Position numbers and translations under genes: made by a program
NCBI GenBank assembly: GCA_020284085.1
Contig: JACEVL010000460.1
Location: 248,001 to 312,000 of the forward strand
DNA length: 64,000 nucleotides
Source of the DNA: Aporrectodea caliginosa
Taxonomy: Eukaryota; Annelida; Clitellata; Crassiclitellata; Lumbricidae
Reading direction: 5' to 3'
In this document: in pieces, positions 12,301 through 27,100 of the stretch
How the letters are laid out: the number at the start of each line of letters is the position of its first letter
How positions within the stretch are numbered: position 1 is the first letter of the stretch
Notes under the pieces: generated by a model
What the model saw: only the letters and a program-made list of their open reading frames with translations
The model's database searches: none
What the model was told of the DNA's origin: nothing

Positions 12301-15300
12301 GATCCGGCTGAATTTAACCACTGCATGGTGATTCATGCATATACAAGCATATGTGTAGCAGTTTAATGTTTTGTCAAAGATACATGATTGAGTGGTTTTT
12401 CTGTTTAGAGTTGAGGATTTGCTGAAGAAACGCTACATAAATTCTGAAAACCTGTGGAAGACCTACTCCTTCATGAGCGAATTCTTTCGTTCTATCTCCA
12501 GTGAACTTCTGGAGAATGATGTAAAATTTTCGGTTGAATGTTTTAGATTTATGGATGGAGTTTCATTTCTGGTCTTACAATTAGGTTGAATGATTTGGCG
12601 ACTGTTATAATTGCAGTCTTTATCACATATATTTAAAACGCCTTTGCAGACGAAACCCTCCAGAGGTGCTTTGTTTCAATATGAAATTACAGACAGTCAA
12701 TTTTCTCTTACAAAGAAATGCTGACTGGTTAAATGTAAAATAAATAGAGTTGCTGTAAATTTATTTCTTAAGCATTAGAGATTCATGGACATCAGATTTC
12801 TTCTGCTAGTTCCCAACATCTGGTAAACAAATTTGAATGCTTCTGGGGTTGCAATGCAATTTAATGCACATTAGATCAATATAATATTATTTCTGCATTT
12901 ATTAAGTAAAGTTGTATTGACAAGCCATCATCTGATTGCACTAAAGAATTGTGTGTATTAGTTCTTGCTCTTGGTCTTTACACAGGGTATGCTGAAACCT
13001 GCACATTCTGCTTCACCATTATTATTTTTAATGTTATTATACATTAGATAAGTGCCACTATCTAATGACCAAGCGAAAATCGATGGTGCTGAGCAATTGA
13101 TCATGAGTTGCTTAAGGTCCCTACACATAAGGATCCTGAGTGGCCGAGTGGGTTGGTAGCCCGCTCGTCACACCGGTGCCCCGGGTTCGCTTCCCGGTCG
13201 GTCGGTTTATCAGAGATTAATTTCTCAGATCTTTACTGCGGGTGGCTCGGTCGCAATATAAACGTGGAGTACAATAAAACACAACACAACACAATATACT
13301 GGGGCGCGGTGGTTTGGGGTATGTTCGGTGCCTTGCAGCTGGAGGGTTGCGGGTTCGAATCCACCTCAAAGCCGCCGTGTAGGGACCCTGGGCAAGTCCT
13401 TCACTCGCAATTGCTCATGCGCTTCGGCGTGAAACTCCGACTACAGCAGTAGTCGGGAGCGCCTCTGAATGGGAAATCTGGTAGGGGCGCTATAACAAGT
13501 GTTCCAATACAATACAATACAGTAGCCATCTCGAGGAGTCATACTTTAGAACTGTTTACCATCTTGAAGCAAGCGTCAGAAGCGCTCATAATTATAGTAG
13601 CTGCTAATAGCTAACGGGCCGTTTTGGGCTTTTCCTGATCCAACGACAGTAACATTTAATATCAACTGTCTGTACTCATGTACAGCGGCCATTCCTTCGG
13701 CCTCAGCTGAGCTACGGCGCTATAGAAATCGTCTTATTATTATTATTATTATTATTATTTAGAACTCATAATCTGTGCTAAAGTTACAATATGAACAGTC
13801 TAACCAAGCAGCTACTGTGCCCCACAAAGCAAGTGCTTTTGGCTACCGTGTTGCATAAGAATGTTACATCCTAATGTTGTATGCATGTACACTGAAAAAT
13901 TCCCAAATGAGTCAAGGGAGTATGTTGTTTTTCTAGATGTCTTGTACTGTATTCATACGAGAGCTGTTGGCCTCACAAGATAAGTTTGGTCGTCACTATG
14001 CAGATGGAATCGATGGCTGTGGTCTCGGAATGGAGGCCAACGTCCGTAGCTCATACTATGGTCTCCTGCGCCACCTTGTGACACTACTCAGGAAGGACAT
14101 GACGGCTTCATCGGACAAGTTGGTTGTTGAGATTATAAACATAATAGGATTAAACTAATCTAGACAATTGAATCTGTTTGCTACTTCTACACCATAAGTT
14201 CATTATTATTTGCTTCATCAAAACACGAATTCTGATATAAAATAATTTGGGATATGGATCTCAAAAATGTGTTTAGCTTTAAATAATTCGTTATTACACA
14301 ACCTTGTTATATGGCGTTCTAGATATGGCTCTCAAAGGCAACATTGTAACAAGTTTCGGGTGTATTATTGTTGTGAGTGTATTGGATATGATAACAACAG
14401 CATCCTAGGCATTGTTTCTATTGTTATTGACCAGTATTAACATACATTGTCTGTCTCTAAGGGACAGATTTCATCTCCGTATCCAAACCGTTCTACCTGA
14501 TGCAGTTTTAAATCTTTCAGACAGTTCTTTGGGACAATAAACCTAAGGACGACATAGGTGGCTTTTCTACATGCCTGTGTGTTTTGACTGTGTCATTGTT
14601 CTTTCTTGTCTTCAGATCTAAACCTGTTGGATATGAAGTCTTGGCTACTTGTGTTCTTCATCTACTTGACATTGATTGGCAGGTTAGTTAGTAGTTCTGA
14701 ATCAGTCCATCGATCGTTTTTAGTCTTCTTCAAATACAATGTATAAGTTTCTGTATTTGATAAATTTTCACGAGTTTAGATTAGATTACATTAGATTAAT
14801 GGCTTGTTTCAACACAGATTTTATGCTCCATTTATGTTGTTCCTTTTCTGGTCACTTAGCCAGGTATGTGTATGATTGTCTTCAACTGGTTGTTTTCTTT
14901 GTTAGGCTTATGACCTGCCGTTCATGGTTGAACTTCGTCTTCCAGAGTTGTATTTTACTTTGGCCAAAAGTAAGTTTAACTGATTATTGTGAGTTTTTTG
15001 GTACTTGTAACAATGTCCATTTACCACAATGCTATCTTATTATAATGCATAGGATGGTGGTATGACATTTTAAATGCTATGTTTAATGTTAATAGTTGTT
15101 TTATTGCGTATTAGTTCATAACGTGAATTTATTTATTTACCAGCATCAACAGCCAGCATTTTGAGCTATAGAATATTAGATAGGGTGCGCGGATAGTTTG
15201 CACAGCGATGTGGGCGGTTGTGATTGGACGAGTCAGGCTAAAGGTTCTAAAGGTGTCGTCTGTCGATGAATAGACGAGACTTTCTGTTATGAGCGTCAAG

Positions 15301-18300
15301 TCACCTGAAGTCCATTCAGTTGAACTTGTTATTTCATGCGAAGAACGATCAGTTGTGATAGAGTGGATTTGTAACGGAATTGGCTCCTATTCCAAAGCTT
15401 GAACAGGGATATGTGCGAAAATACATCGAACTTATCTAGTTTCGTTGTGCTGGAATTAGACATTAATCGAGTAGATATCGAACGTTGTCTTGCAAATCGT
15501 AACTAGAGAACGGTTGCGAACTTCGAAGAACTGTTTGATTAGTCGGACTACTGAGAGTCGACTAAAGACATTAGCTGCAACAGAAGCTGAACTTTGAAAG
15601 GTTTCAAAGATATTTCGACGGAGATTTGAAGAACGCCAACGACGCGAGTTCTGTATCTACACAGGATGGAAGCAGTGGTTTTTAAACAGTGACTTTGGGG
15701 ACGAATACAAGTACAAGGACAAACTATCTTCATCTTTGGAAGATTTGTTTTGGGGGAAGTTATAGTAGGCATCAAAACACAAAGCTTATAATAGATTAAT
15801 AGATGCTGGTTTAGGTACCTAGAACTAAATAGTGATGGTTTGCATTGTAGACATTGAACCGATTCCTTGACATGCAAGACTTCATTGAACTTTCATTTTA
15901 GTATATTATTAACCTGAAAGAACTGCTTGATTATCTAATGAACTGCTAAGATGTGGCCTAATAGTGAACTCACTGTATGGATCAACTTATTTTAGGATCA
16001 ACGTCTATGACCGTTTTATGTCAGAATTCGTGTTTTATTATGACATGCTATAATGAGTCTTTGGTTTATTTTCTAGATTGCCTTCCACCGGTTGTTGAAG
16101 AGCCAAAAGAGTTTGGTGTTGATGAGACGGAGGAGGAATATCGCCGGAACCTGGAGTTGGCGATAGAAGCTCGCAGGGATGGCTACTCCTTTACTGCAAG
16201 CAGAAATGGTGCGGCAGACTATTGGGTCTGTAGCTCTTGATGTCTATGTGCAATGCATTTCTGTTGGTTAGCCTGAGTTTTGTACATGCTTGGGTTTCTG
16301 CACAAGGCAGAATTTTAGTTTAGGAAGTGAATTTGAGAAAAATAGCCTTAGTCACAATTATAAGAATAGAGATAATAATATAATGAGTCGATTCCATTGG
16401 GATTTGGCAGAGGCATGGAATGCATGTGAGCCATTGACTTTTCAACTGTTCTGCATCGGGGCTCAGCTAACCAAGACCCTTTTACTACTTTGATGATCGT
16501 CGGGGCAACCAAGGAGGTAGCGACTGAAACTTATGAAGCTCGTGTACTATTGTTCATCGCTCTACTTTGGCCTCCCATCTAGCCGCATGTGCTAGGACTG
16601 TAGGTCTAACAGGCCAATTTAAGTTTTATCCTGAACTCAACAGGAATCCAGTGCAGGTGATGGAGTAGGACTGAGGAACTTGTTTGTAGTGGAACACGCA
16701 GCACCATGCGAGCTAAGGATTTTGGATGCACTGCAGCCAATTGAGCTCAAGACCCGAGAGCCCACAAAAACCGAATTGGCTTAATCAAGGCTAGATGAGA
16801 CAAGGGGAGTAGATATGGTTTGCTACATTTTCTTTTATTATTATTTAATAATTATTATTATTATTATTATTAACTAGTCAGATCCGATCTGATGTGACGT
16901 ATTGCCCTGTTGTGATAGAAACAAGATTTACAAAGGTTTGTTATATGCAGTCGGAATGTGAGCTTACTGTTCTGGGTGTCCCCCTGTTTTTTGACAGTAT
17001 CTGATAGTGGCACAACAGCGCCTGTGAGGTCGATACTAGAAGGTGATGGAGTAGGACTGAGGAACTTCTTCGTAGTGGAACATGCAGCACCGAAGCTAAG
17101 GATTTTGGATGCACTGCAGCCATTGAGCTTCAGAGCCCACTCGAATTGGTTTAAGATGAGGCAAACGGCTATGGTTTGCGACATATTCTTAGTCAGATCC
17201 GACCTGATGTAATGTATTGCCCTGATGTGATTGAAACAAGATTTACAAAGGTTTGTTATAAGCGGTCGGAATGTGGCTTACTGTCCTCGGGTTTTAGTTT
17301 TTTGACTGATCAAAACTGGCACAACAGAGCAGTATGGAGCTAGTATCGTCTGTGTATTATTTTAATTGGACTCCAAAGTGATTAGCTATACGACTGATTG
17401 GGGAAGTAAAGCCTTTAAATAATAAAGGGCCGAGGACAGTTCCCTGTGGCACTCAACTGGTGCAAAAAGTGGGGTCAGACCGAGAAGTACCGATGCCCAC
17501 CTGCTGATTCCGACCGGCCAGGTAAGAAGCTAACCAGTTTAAAGCTATCCCGGAGACACTGAAGCTTTTGGTTAGTCTTGAAAGGAGTAGGTGGTCGTTT
17601 GTGGTGTCAAAGACTGCACTGAGGTCAAGACATACTGAAAGGCATGCTTTTCCTTTGTCGACAGACGAGAAGATGTTGTCCAGTGTAGAGGCAAGAGCAG
17701 TTCCAGTGGAATAGCCTTCACGGTAAGCTGACTGATAAGGACTGAAGTTGGGAGAGGAAGTGATGTGTTTCTTGATACGAGTATGAAAGAGACGTTCAAG
17801 GATCGTGGAAATGTTATTGAGAGATAGGTCTGAAGTTAGAATGATTGCTGGAGTCTAGGTCAGGTTTTTAAAGCAAAGGCATGACTACAGTACAGCAGAT
17901 ATTAAGCATGACGGAAAATACCCTTCAGCAATAGACAGGTTGGCCAAGTGTGCAATGAGATGGGAGAAAACATCAGAACAAGAGACAATAAGTGATGTTG
18001 TTATGAAGTCCATTGGGGATGATTTAGGGACCATGCCTTTGAGAAGATTATAGACTTCAAAGCAGGTGACAGGTGGTATGTCATTAAAGGTATAGATCCA
18101 GAGAAGTCAGAGTCGAGCAGCAGGTCATTCCAAACTAAATTAACAGCAAATCTAGCAATTTTACATTTAAGATTGTTAATATGGTTTACAAAATTGCAGC
18201 AAAATTAGAACACAGAATCTGATTCTCATGGTCTTTGCATTGGCAGTTAATAATAATAATAATAAAAGTAATGATGGTGATGATAATTATAATAATAACT

Positions 18301-21300
18301 TGTTCCAGATGTTTAATATATTTAATTTGTGTCATCTTACATGTTTAATGGATGAAATATCTGCACCCTATTCATCCAAACCCTCCTCTTTTTCCAGTCT
18401 TGGTCTTGTACAAGCGAAATCTGCAGAAGAGTTTCTATTTAGATTAAATTGTTAGAAAAGGTTTCTATTTATATTAAATTGCTACAAAGGAAGTTTTGTT
18501 TGCTTCAGTTGACGAAACACATTCGAGCCAGATTTCAAAAATTTGGCATGAATACGAGTTTCTATTGTAACGGATGTCGTAAAGCCGTGTCGACAGACTA
18601 CTATCGCTGCCTCGATTGTAATGATGTTGACATCTGCAAGACATGCTATAACAGTAAAATCATCCCGGATTCCGATGGTCACAATGGAGAACACAGCCTT
18701 GTCTTATTCCGGTATTTGTAGTTTTTAATAAAAAATTGATTGCTCTTATAATACTATCGTTCGTTCATCCACTGCTATTTGCTTCAGGCTCCTATACTTA
18801 TCATCCCACAGGCTTTCCAATCTAAATTGAATTCTCGCCTCTTCAAGAATTCCTATCCTCATCCCTCTGCCCTGCAAGCCTTCTCATCCTCAGCATCAGC
18901 TGTTCTACCTCCTGTCTGTAGTCTTTGAGTTGAATATTCCCTTGACATCTCTGATAGGATGCAGTGCTCGTGAATAAGTTGGTGCCCTGTGCTTAGCTTT
19001 AGAGTAACACTTTAGGAACTAGGAGTTTGCAAGTATGATTTATGGAGTTTATGAGCCAAGTGAAGAAGTTACCAGCTTATACACGACCTAGCTCCTATTT
19101 CTATTATATATATGAGTAAGTACTGACATGTGTTTGTTAATTAATACTGACAAGAATTATAATAATAGTAATTATTATATTTCAGCAATTATTGCGTGTA
19201 GCTTGCTGTATTGGATCCACAGTTTAACGGCAGCGTATGACAACATAGGCCGTTGCCGCACACAATTTTTGGCATACTACAGAAGCCTACTATTGACCCT
19301 GGATTATATGTTGACACACAATTGTCTGGGGCCTCCCATTTAAGTTTACTGACCTTGCACGTGTGCCAAGTGCAATAATATGAAGAAAGAAATGGATGTA
19401 CAGAGTGAAAAAATTATGGTACTCGACTTTAGCTGCAAAGCATTGCTTTCCAGGGGGGATGTTTTGTCTCATTTCATTATCATTTTATTGAACCCAAAAA
19501 TTGTTGAAAGAAAATACAGGTGAACATAAAACATTAGCAAGGTGTTAGACAACAAGCGGCAGACCTAAGAGTTATACAGAACCCAGCTTGAATGCGGCCA
19601 CCAATGGTGACGAAGAACAACATATGTTGCTAATTAAACATGTTGGAAAATTTTAACTAGGGTAATAATTGGGTTACATTCTAACTAAACAAAGTTTGTA
19701 AACCATTTTAGCTGATAAGAATATTACAGCAGTTGACGATATTTTTGTGTTGTGACAATGATAGTAAACACTGGATCTAAAAAGCATTTGTTCTTTGTGT
19801 CATCTCTCAGATATCTGTGCAAAGGATGCTCTGGCTTCATCATAGCCACACGATGGCACTGCAACGAATGCAACGACTTTGACCTGTGCAACGGTTGCCA
19901 TAATAGCAACAAGTTTCCAGAAGGGTAATATAATTATCATCTAATGTTTGTATGTACTTAAAGAGCTATTTATAGAGTGATCTGCTGACAACGACTGTGT
20001 ACCTGCTCTGTTGAATAGATATAGAAAGGTGTTATTAGTTTGGCGCTGCCTGCTGGGCCTCGCTTCTGTCTACCTTACTGAGCTCTGTAGCCCCACCCTC
20101 AGTGCTCGGGGCTCGAGCTCCCTCCGTTCGGTTGAACATGGTCTTCTCTCTGTGCCTTTTGCTCGCACCTCCACCAAGCAGAGCCGTGCGCTTCTCTGTG
20201 GTTGGCCCTTCGACCAGGAATGGCCTCCCTCTGGTCCTCCGCTCCCTTCCTAGAACCCTTTCTCAGACATTCCTCTCTCAACTTAAAATGGTCCTATTTG
20301 CTGCGCAACGGTTGGGAGCGCCTCTGAGTAGTTCCCTTGAAAAGGCGCTATATAAATTCAAGTAATGAATGAATGAATTTAACTGTAATTGTAATAATTG
20401 TAATTGCATCAGAGGTGCTCCATTTGATTTTATGTGAGTTGAGAATGGAGCTGTCTGTCATGGAAAAATATGTATTGTTACTTGTTATGTGAAGTGTGTT
20501 CTGAATATTTAATCTAGACTACTATAAAAACTTGTATTGTATCATTTGCGTATTATGCAAAACATCAAATATAGGTAGTGCCTGAAGAAACTACATTGCT
20601 TAATAGCTCTATCATTTCATAGTGTCTCGTTCAAATGAACCAGTTGAAATGCTGGAGATGGTGTTAACAGCATTACACGAATTTGATGTCCGAGTTTTTG
20701 AGGCAGTATTTTTGCAGTAATTAAAATGTTTGTGTGATTAGAATAGAGAGATGAAGTTAATCACACAGAGCCTTGTTCTGGTGGTAGATGCCCTATGCAT
20801 CTTAAATAGTGATTCAGAGCTGTTTATTTTCAATGCAGGGAAAAATGGCACTTCTGCATTCTTGAAAAGATGCAATAAAATTATCAGCTGCAGGATGACT
20901 GAATGAAGAATGAATTATTGAAAATATCAATGAATGAACAAACGAATGAATGAATGATTGATTTATTGGTTTATTGATATAATTTATTCATGCAATGAAT
21001 GAATGAATGACTTTGACTTACTTTGATTATGGTGTTTACTTTTGCAATATTAGACCCGCATGTTGGTGTTTTCATACCGGCAATTAGGGTCTAGCACTAA
21101 AACAGGTGAACTGGCCTCTCCAGTAGCTGGCCCATGTTCATGGACAAGCCTTTATGGGGTCAATTCTGGAGATTAGGATAGATGATCATGCTTTAAAAAA
21201 ACTTATGAAAATCTGTTGTTATTTAAAATTTTGTGCTTGCAGTGACAATTGACATTGTAAAGCACCCCAGAAGTAATTATCATCATTGTAATTACAATTA

Positions 21301-24143
21301 CAATATAACATTTTGTTGTAGTTCTAGTCATAATGCTGACCACAACGTCTCCAAGATTCCAACACTAAAAGGTAGCATATGTCTCAATATTTGCATTGCT
21401 TTGTGTTATGCATGTTCAGCAAAAATAATGCATTTTATAGAGTTTGGCTTATTTGGTGTCATCAGTACATCTTAGATAACTTAGGCATGTTGAATTAAAC
21501 TTAAAGAAGGTACTTATTTGTGGGGCACAGTACTGATTGGTTTGCTCGTGCTGTAACATTCAGAGTATGGATGCAAGCCTCCACTAGTTGCTGTGTTTTG
21601 GAACCTGAAAATGTCATTTCTGAATGTTGAAATTAGGTTTGTATCAAATACAGTTTTATTACATTGTTTGATTTGGAAGTAACCATAGAATATTATCTGT
21701 TGGTGGAAGGGTTTTTGATGGCATCTAAAGTGATGACGAAAAGTGCTTCGTAAAATTTAGGTTAATTGAGATTATATCTTAAACATTGTCACATATCTGC
21801 TATGTCTTATATTGGACAACTAGGGGAACATGTACTGATTAAAATGCATAGTAACAATTGTTACACCACTTCAGTTGCTAAGCATTACTTTCTAGAGTTC
21901 ATGTTTCATGAACTTTCTCATCTCACCTTTGTTTATTTTTATGAAATTTTAAGTTCACCAGGAGAAGAAATTAACGATCAAAGATCCAATGAGTGCCTAC
22001 TTCCACCATCATAGTTGGATGCTTTTCTCCACCACTGCCCTCTCCGCACTTGACTTCCTAATGAGTAAGGCTTCAGAGGAAAAGGTGCAGAGGTTGGATG
22101 AAAACTATTTCTACTCTGCTCGCCAGCTTTACAGCATTTGTCTGGAGACAGCAGTTGACTATCTCGTCCGCGAATTGACAACCGATGAAGTGGACAGCGA
22201 CCAATCAATCTCATCCTCTGGTATGACTCGAACGCCTTCATTTGGTAGTCCTCTGTAGTGTATATTGTATGTATATTGGTATGTATGTAAGACTGTATGC
22301 ATGCATGTATGTATGTTTGCATGTATGCTTGAGTCTACATTATATGGCACATCGTTTTTGCTCAGGATCTCTCTCTTTGCTCAAGTTTTTCTATTGACCT
22401 AGTTAAAGTTGTCTCATATCCTGAGGAAAGTCCTTCTAGGGTACTACTCAAGTCTTCTGATAGATCCCTGTTATTATCATAATCGTAAACTAGAGATTTA
22501 TCGAGCACCCACAAAGGCGAAGTCGCGGGAACCAGCTTATTTGCAAGCACTTAATCAAAACAGAATGAATAAGCAGGGACTCAGAATCCAGAGGGTGAGG
22601 GAAGCAGACAGTCATTCAGCTAAGGTGAATGGTGTTTAGAGCTGAAATGGCTAATGAGGTGAGGGGAAGAGGAGGAATCGGGATAGGATTTGTGAAAAAG
22701 CAGTGTTTTAAGTTTTGAGTAAAAGACCTGTGGAGAGATAGATGTGAGGTTTCTGTGAGTTCGTAGGATGGATCAGATATAAATTTGATTTAATATTGGT
22801 GGGAGTTTGTTCAAAGAGGTGGGAAAACTATGGCTATGGAGCGATTTGCATATTTTAGTGATGAGGTGACTGGAGGGCAGAGCAGTGTTAGGGTGAAAGA
22901 AGAACGGGTTGGATGAAGTGGTTGGACCGTGAACAACTGACGGAGGTAGGAGGGCTGGGAGGATTCAAGTGTGTTGTCGGTGAGTGATAATACTTTGTAT
23001 TCTATTTGTTCAGTTATATTGAGCCAGTTGAGTGATTTGAGGACAGGGCTAGAGCAGGGGTCTCCAAAGTTTTCCAGGGGGCCCACATTTTGACTTTCTA
23101 AAGCTCCACGGGCCAAAACATTCTGAAAAAACCTTGAAGGCAGAATAACTTTAAACAGACTATTTATTCCAGGTCTGATGCAATTGCAGAATGTCAATGC
23201 AGATATCAATAACAATAATACGCAGAGTTCCTATAAACAAGCGACATGATTTTGGCAATGATGGATGTCAGAGTACAGCGGCGTTAAAATTTTCAATTTT
23301 CCCAATTTAGTTTGATGACATCAGGGATTGGTGCAATTAAAGGCCAAGATGTGGCCAGTTTGGGCCGTATTGGCGCAAGACAGAGATGGTGTTTTGGGGT
23401 TTTGGTGACAGCACGAGCGAGAGCATTTGCATTGGCTTGGAGGCGGTTTTTATTTGGCTGATGTCTATGTGCAGGAAAAGAGAAATGCAGTAGTGTAATT
23501 AAGCATATAATATAGATGTGGCGATTGTAGACGCAGTTTTGAAATTGAGTGTAGGGCGGATTCTGCGAAGGTCACAGATATGCAAGATGGATGATGTGAT
23601 CAGAAAAGCTAAGCTTTTATTAAAAAATTACACCTAGGTTGTGAACAGAGGAATTTTCAGTGAATATGTGGGTGGATGCAGAGTCAAGATTGAGGAAAAT
23701 AGAATAATCTGACATTTTCTTGAGTTTCTCACAGAGGCATATACGTATGAAATCAGTTTTAGAGGGATTCAGGTATGGGAGATTTGAGGTCATCCAGGAG
23801 GAGATTTGGCGTTTCTTTTCCCCCGGGGCTTCCGCGCTGAAAGCGCCTCTGAATAGTCTATGCTGCGAGAGGCGCTCTACAAATTCTTAGATACGATACG
23901 ATACGATTTGGGTATTCACATGGAGAAGATGATCTATGGAGTTGGAGAAGCTGCATGAAGGTAAAGAAATGAATAATTGGGTGTTGTCAGCATGTAGGTG
24001 ATGGTCAACTGAGGATGCTTTGATGAGTGAGCTGATTGGAGTAGTGTTGACTGTAGAGGATGCACAAGAGGGGCCCAAGAACAGAACCTTGCAGAACACT
24101 ACAAGTCAGAGGGCATGATTGAGGTGAGGTTTCTGGTGTTTTA

Positions 24144-24176
<33 letters not shown>

Positions 24177-27100
24177 GAGAGACAGAGAGAGAGTGAGAGA
24201 GAAGAGATACAACTGAATCCAGAGGAACGCAGTGTCAGCAAAACCGAACCAGTTCTTTGGAGTAATATGTTGTGGTCAATGGTATCGAAGGCTGCAGAAT
24301 ATCAAGGAGGCAGAAACAGGAGACTTGCTGATGAGAGGTGGCAAAAACAAGTTTATTGTAGAGGGAAGTGAGTAGGGGTTTCTGTTGAGTGTCGCTTGGT
24401 AATAGTTATCCATCATCACCTCGCACCTGAATCGTCTGGATCCAGAATCTTTTGTAATAGGCTAGCTGGTATGTAAAAGCTTGACAATATCATTAAGGTC
24501 GAAAATTATGAGTTCCAGGTTACTACCATCCAGAACAGATACAAAGCTCTGAAATTCACTTATCATTTCTGTTTTTCTGTTACCCGGTAGGTTTTTAATG
24601 ACCAAGAGGTTAATGTATTTCACTCGGAACTTTGCCATTGCCCATTCACTGGTAGATCCAGTCCAAATCCTGGATAATGGAGGAGGGTGATGTCAACGGC
24701 CCTTGTATCCGTAAGATGTTGTTAAACACTGGAAGCAGTAACTGTTTCTTTTGCCTACCAACCAAAGCCTGACTTTCCTATTGGATTTTGAATTGTGATT
24801 TAGTTTTTTTACTGTGGACTTACATGAATCAATCGATTGATAAGTGTCTTGTGCATTATGATAGAGGCACTATAGAAGTAATTAAAGTCCCATAATCATA
24901 CCGATAGTTATCATCATCATCATCATTCTAGTTGCTGTTGGCATTTATTATCTGGCAATATCCGTCATGTTACTTTCTCTTGTTGTACTCAGAAGCAGAA
25001 GCAACTCAGATGAACAGTTCGATGGAAGCGTCAGAACATAACGAGGGATCTTTAGAGTCAAAGATCATTGGATTAATTGCTGCACTAATTCCACCAAATA
25101 ATCAGGTGAGTATTTTGGAAGATAAGACACATTTATGGTTATGGTGACCTGTAGTGTTGTGAGGCGGAAAATTGTCCGAAAATTTCATATTTTTCCGGAA
25201 AATTTCGGAAAATTTCCAGTGTTTTTTTCCGGAAAATTTTCGATATTTTTCCATCAATATAATATTACTAAATAATAATAACAATATAAATGCATAATAG
25301 TGTTTAAACCATCACTCACTCTAAGCTATCTTATGCAGTTATAATTGATATGTTTATTCAAAATAGATGGCACTGTTAGTGCTTACTGTTCAGTGTGTTC
25401 ACAAGGCTCAACAATAACAATGCATTTAAGAATTAGCCTAATTACAATTATACTTCACTGTTAATTTAGAGAAAATATTTTATATGGTTTAGTCATTTTA
25501 ATATATTTTAGTTATGAAAATACGAGACAAAAACAGCAAATGATGCCGTAGAACTATAGACACTATTTAATACTGTAACAGATCAATTCTTATGAGGCTT
25601 TTTATTCTACTATTTTATGTTTTGAAATATGTTATTGGCATTTTGCCATTGCAATCTGAGACTAATCTATTTTCAATCTGCTTTTCTTGGTAAGTAGCAA
25701 AAGAATGCGTTTGTCTCTGAGCTGTTGCCTTGAGTGAGCGGTGTATGGACTAAGGCAGGGGTTCCCAAACTGGGGTGCACGCTCCCTGTTGTTTCAGAGG
25801 GTGCGACAAAGAGGGAAAGTATGAATTATAAGAATGCATGCCATTGATAATACATTATAAATTGTTGAGCTGTCATAGGATAAGTATGGGTAAGACCATA
25901 AGGTTAGAAGTTTATTTCCATGTAGCATTGTAAGCATGTAAGGCTTGTAAGCGCAAGTTCCAGTAGTACAAATTTCGTGTATGCGTCTTCAAATTTGATA
26001 ATACCTTTGTAGGGGTTATGAACATTGGTCAAACATTTCCAGGGGTGAGGGGCAAAAGTTTGGGAACTCCTGGACTAAGGCAATGCTGACTAATAGCTGA
26101 TGAAATTGATGATGTGGAGTTTCTGGACATGGATGATGCAATAGAGATTGACAGTGACACGCACTGAAGCAGAGCAGACATACAAGCTACACCTAGTTTG
26201 CACTAGTAGGCTACTTTAGTCTGAACCACTAATGAACAGTAAACTATTGATGAAAAAATTGTTTCAAACAGTAATGTTGCAAGTTCTAGTAGATTGTTTA
26301 ATGTTTATTTCAATTTTTAAAACATTTACTGCAGCAGAATAGACTGCAGACATACAGGCTACAGCTCATTTGAACTAGGCTACTCTAGTCTGAACTGCTA
26401 ATGAATACTGAACAGTGTTTAATGTTTATTTTAATTCTCTTAAGGTGAACAAGTCCACATTGACAAAAATACTGTAAATAAAAGGAACTTTAAAAAAACA
26501 ATTTTTCTAGTGTCATATCATACTGAAAATCTGACATTATGAGTTAAATGTATTTTTCCGGTTCTGCGGAAAATTTCCCGCAAAATATTTCTCCGGAAAA
26601 GCTACATCACTAGTGACCTGTTAAGTAACCATTCGTTAATTTAGTACATCATGTTATGCCAAACAGCACAATTTGTATGAAAACTGCTGTAATTAGGCCT
26701 GCTTTATGTTGACTAGTGGAATGTTAGATATCCCATGATGACATTTGCCTGACTTGGACTGTAGCAACAACTGTACTTAACATCATTTCATGTTTACCCA
26801 GACTATTCAACATACGGTAGGTTCCCTGATAGTCTTTCCCTGGTAATAACAAAAACTAGAACTGCTCTTAGTGAGTGTGCTCTTTGATTGCTGCAGTCGA
26901 TGGTTTGTGGGCCTAAATGTTTGAATTTTTTCGCTTATCTTCTTAGACTTGTGCAGTCTCTTACTTCATTTCAAACTCTACTTGAGACTTTTCTGGTCAG
27001 TTGGCTTGTCCACCATTTTTACCATCAGCTGCATCTCTGCCCCATCAGGTTTACCTTAGACGGCATATTGACCTAACTATGGGGCAGTTTTGATGTGCTT

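Noticed and set aside
13135..13200. Possible functional tRNA gene
   Set aside because: The A and B boxes are present but the stems do not pair well and a SINE body and tail follow.
23055..23370. Complete hAT element with CAGGGGTCTCC end
   Set aside because: The left end is clear, but no matching right end or target duplication was found, so only a solitary end is claimed.
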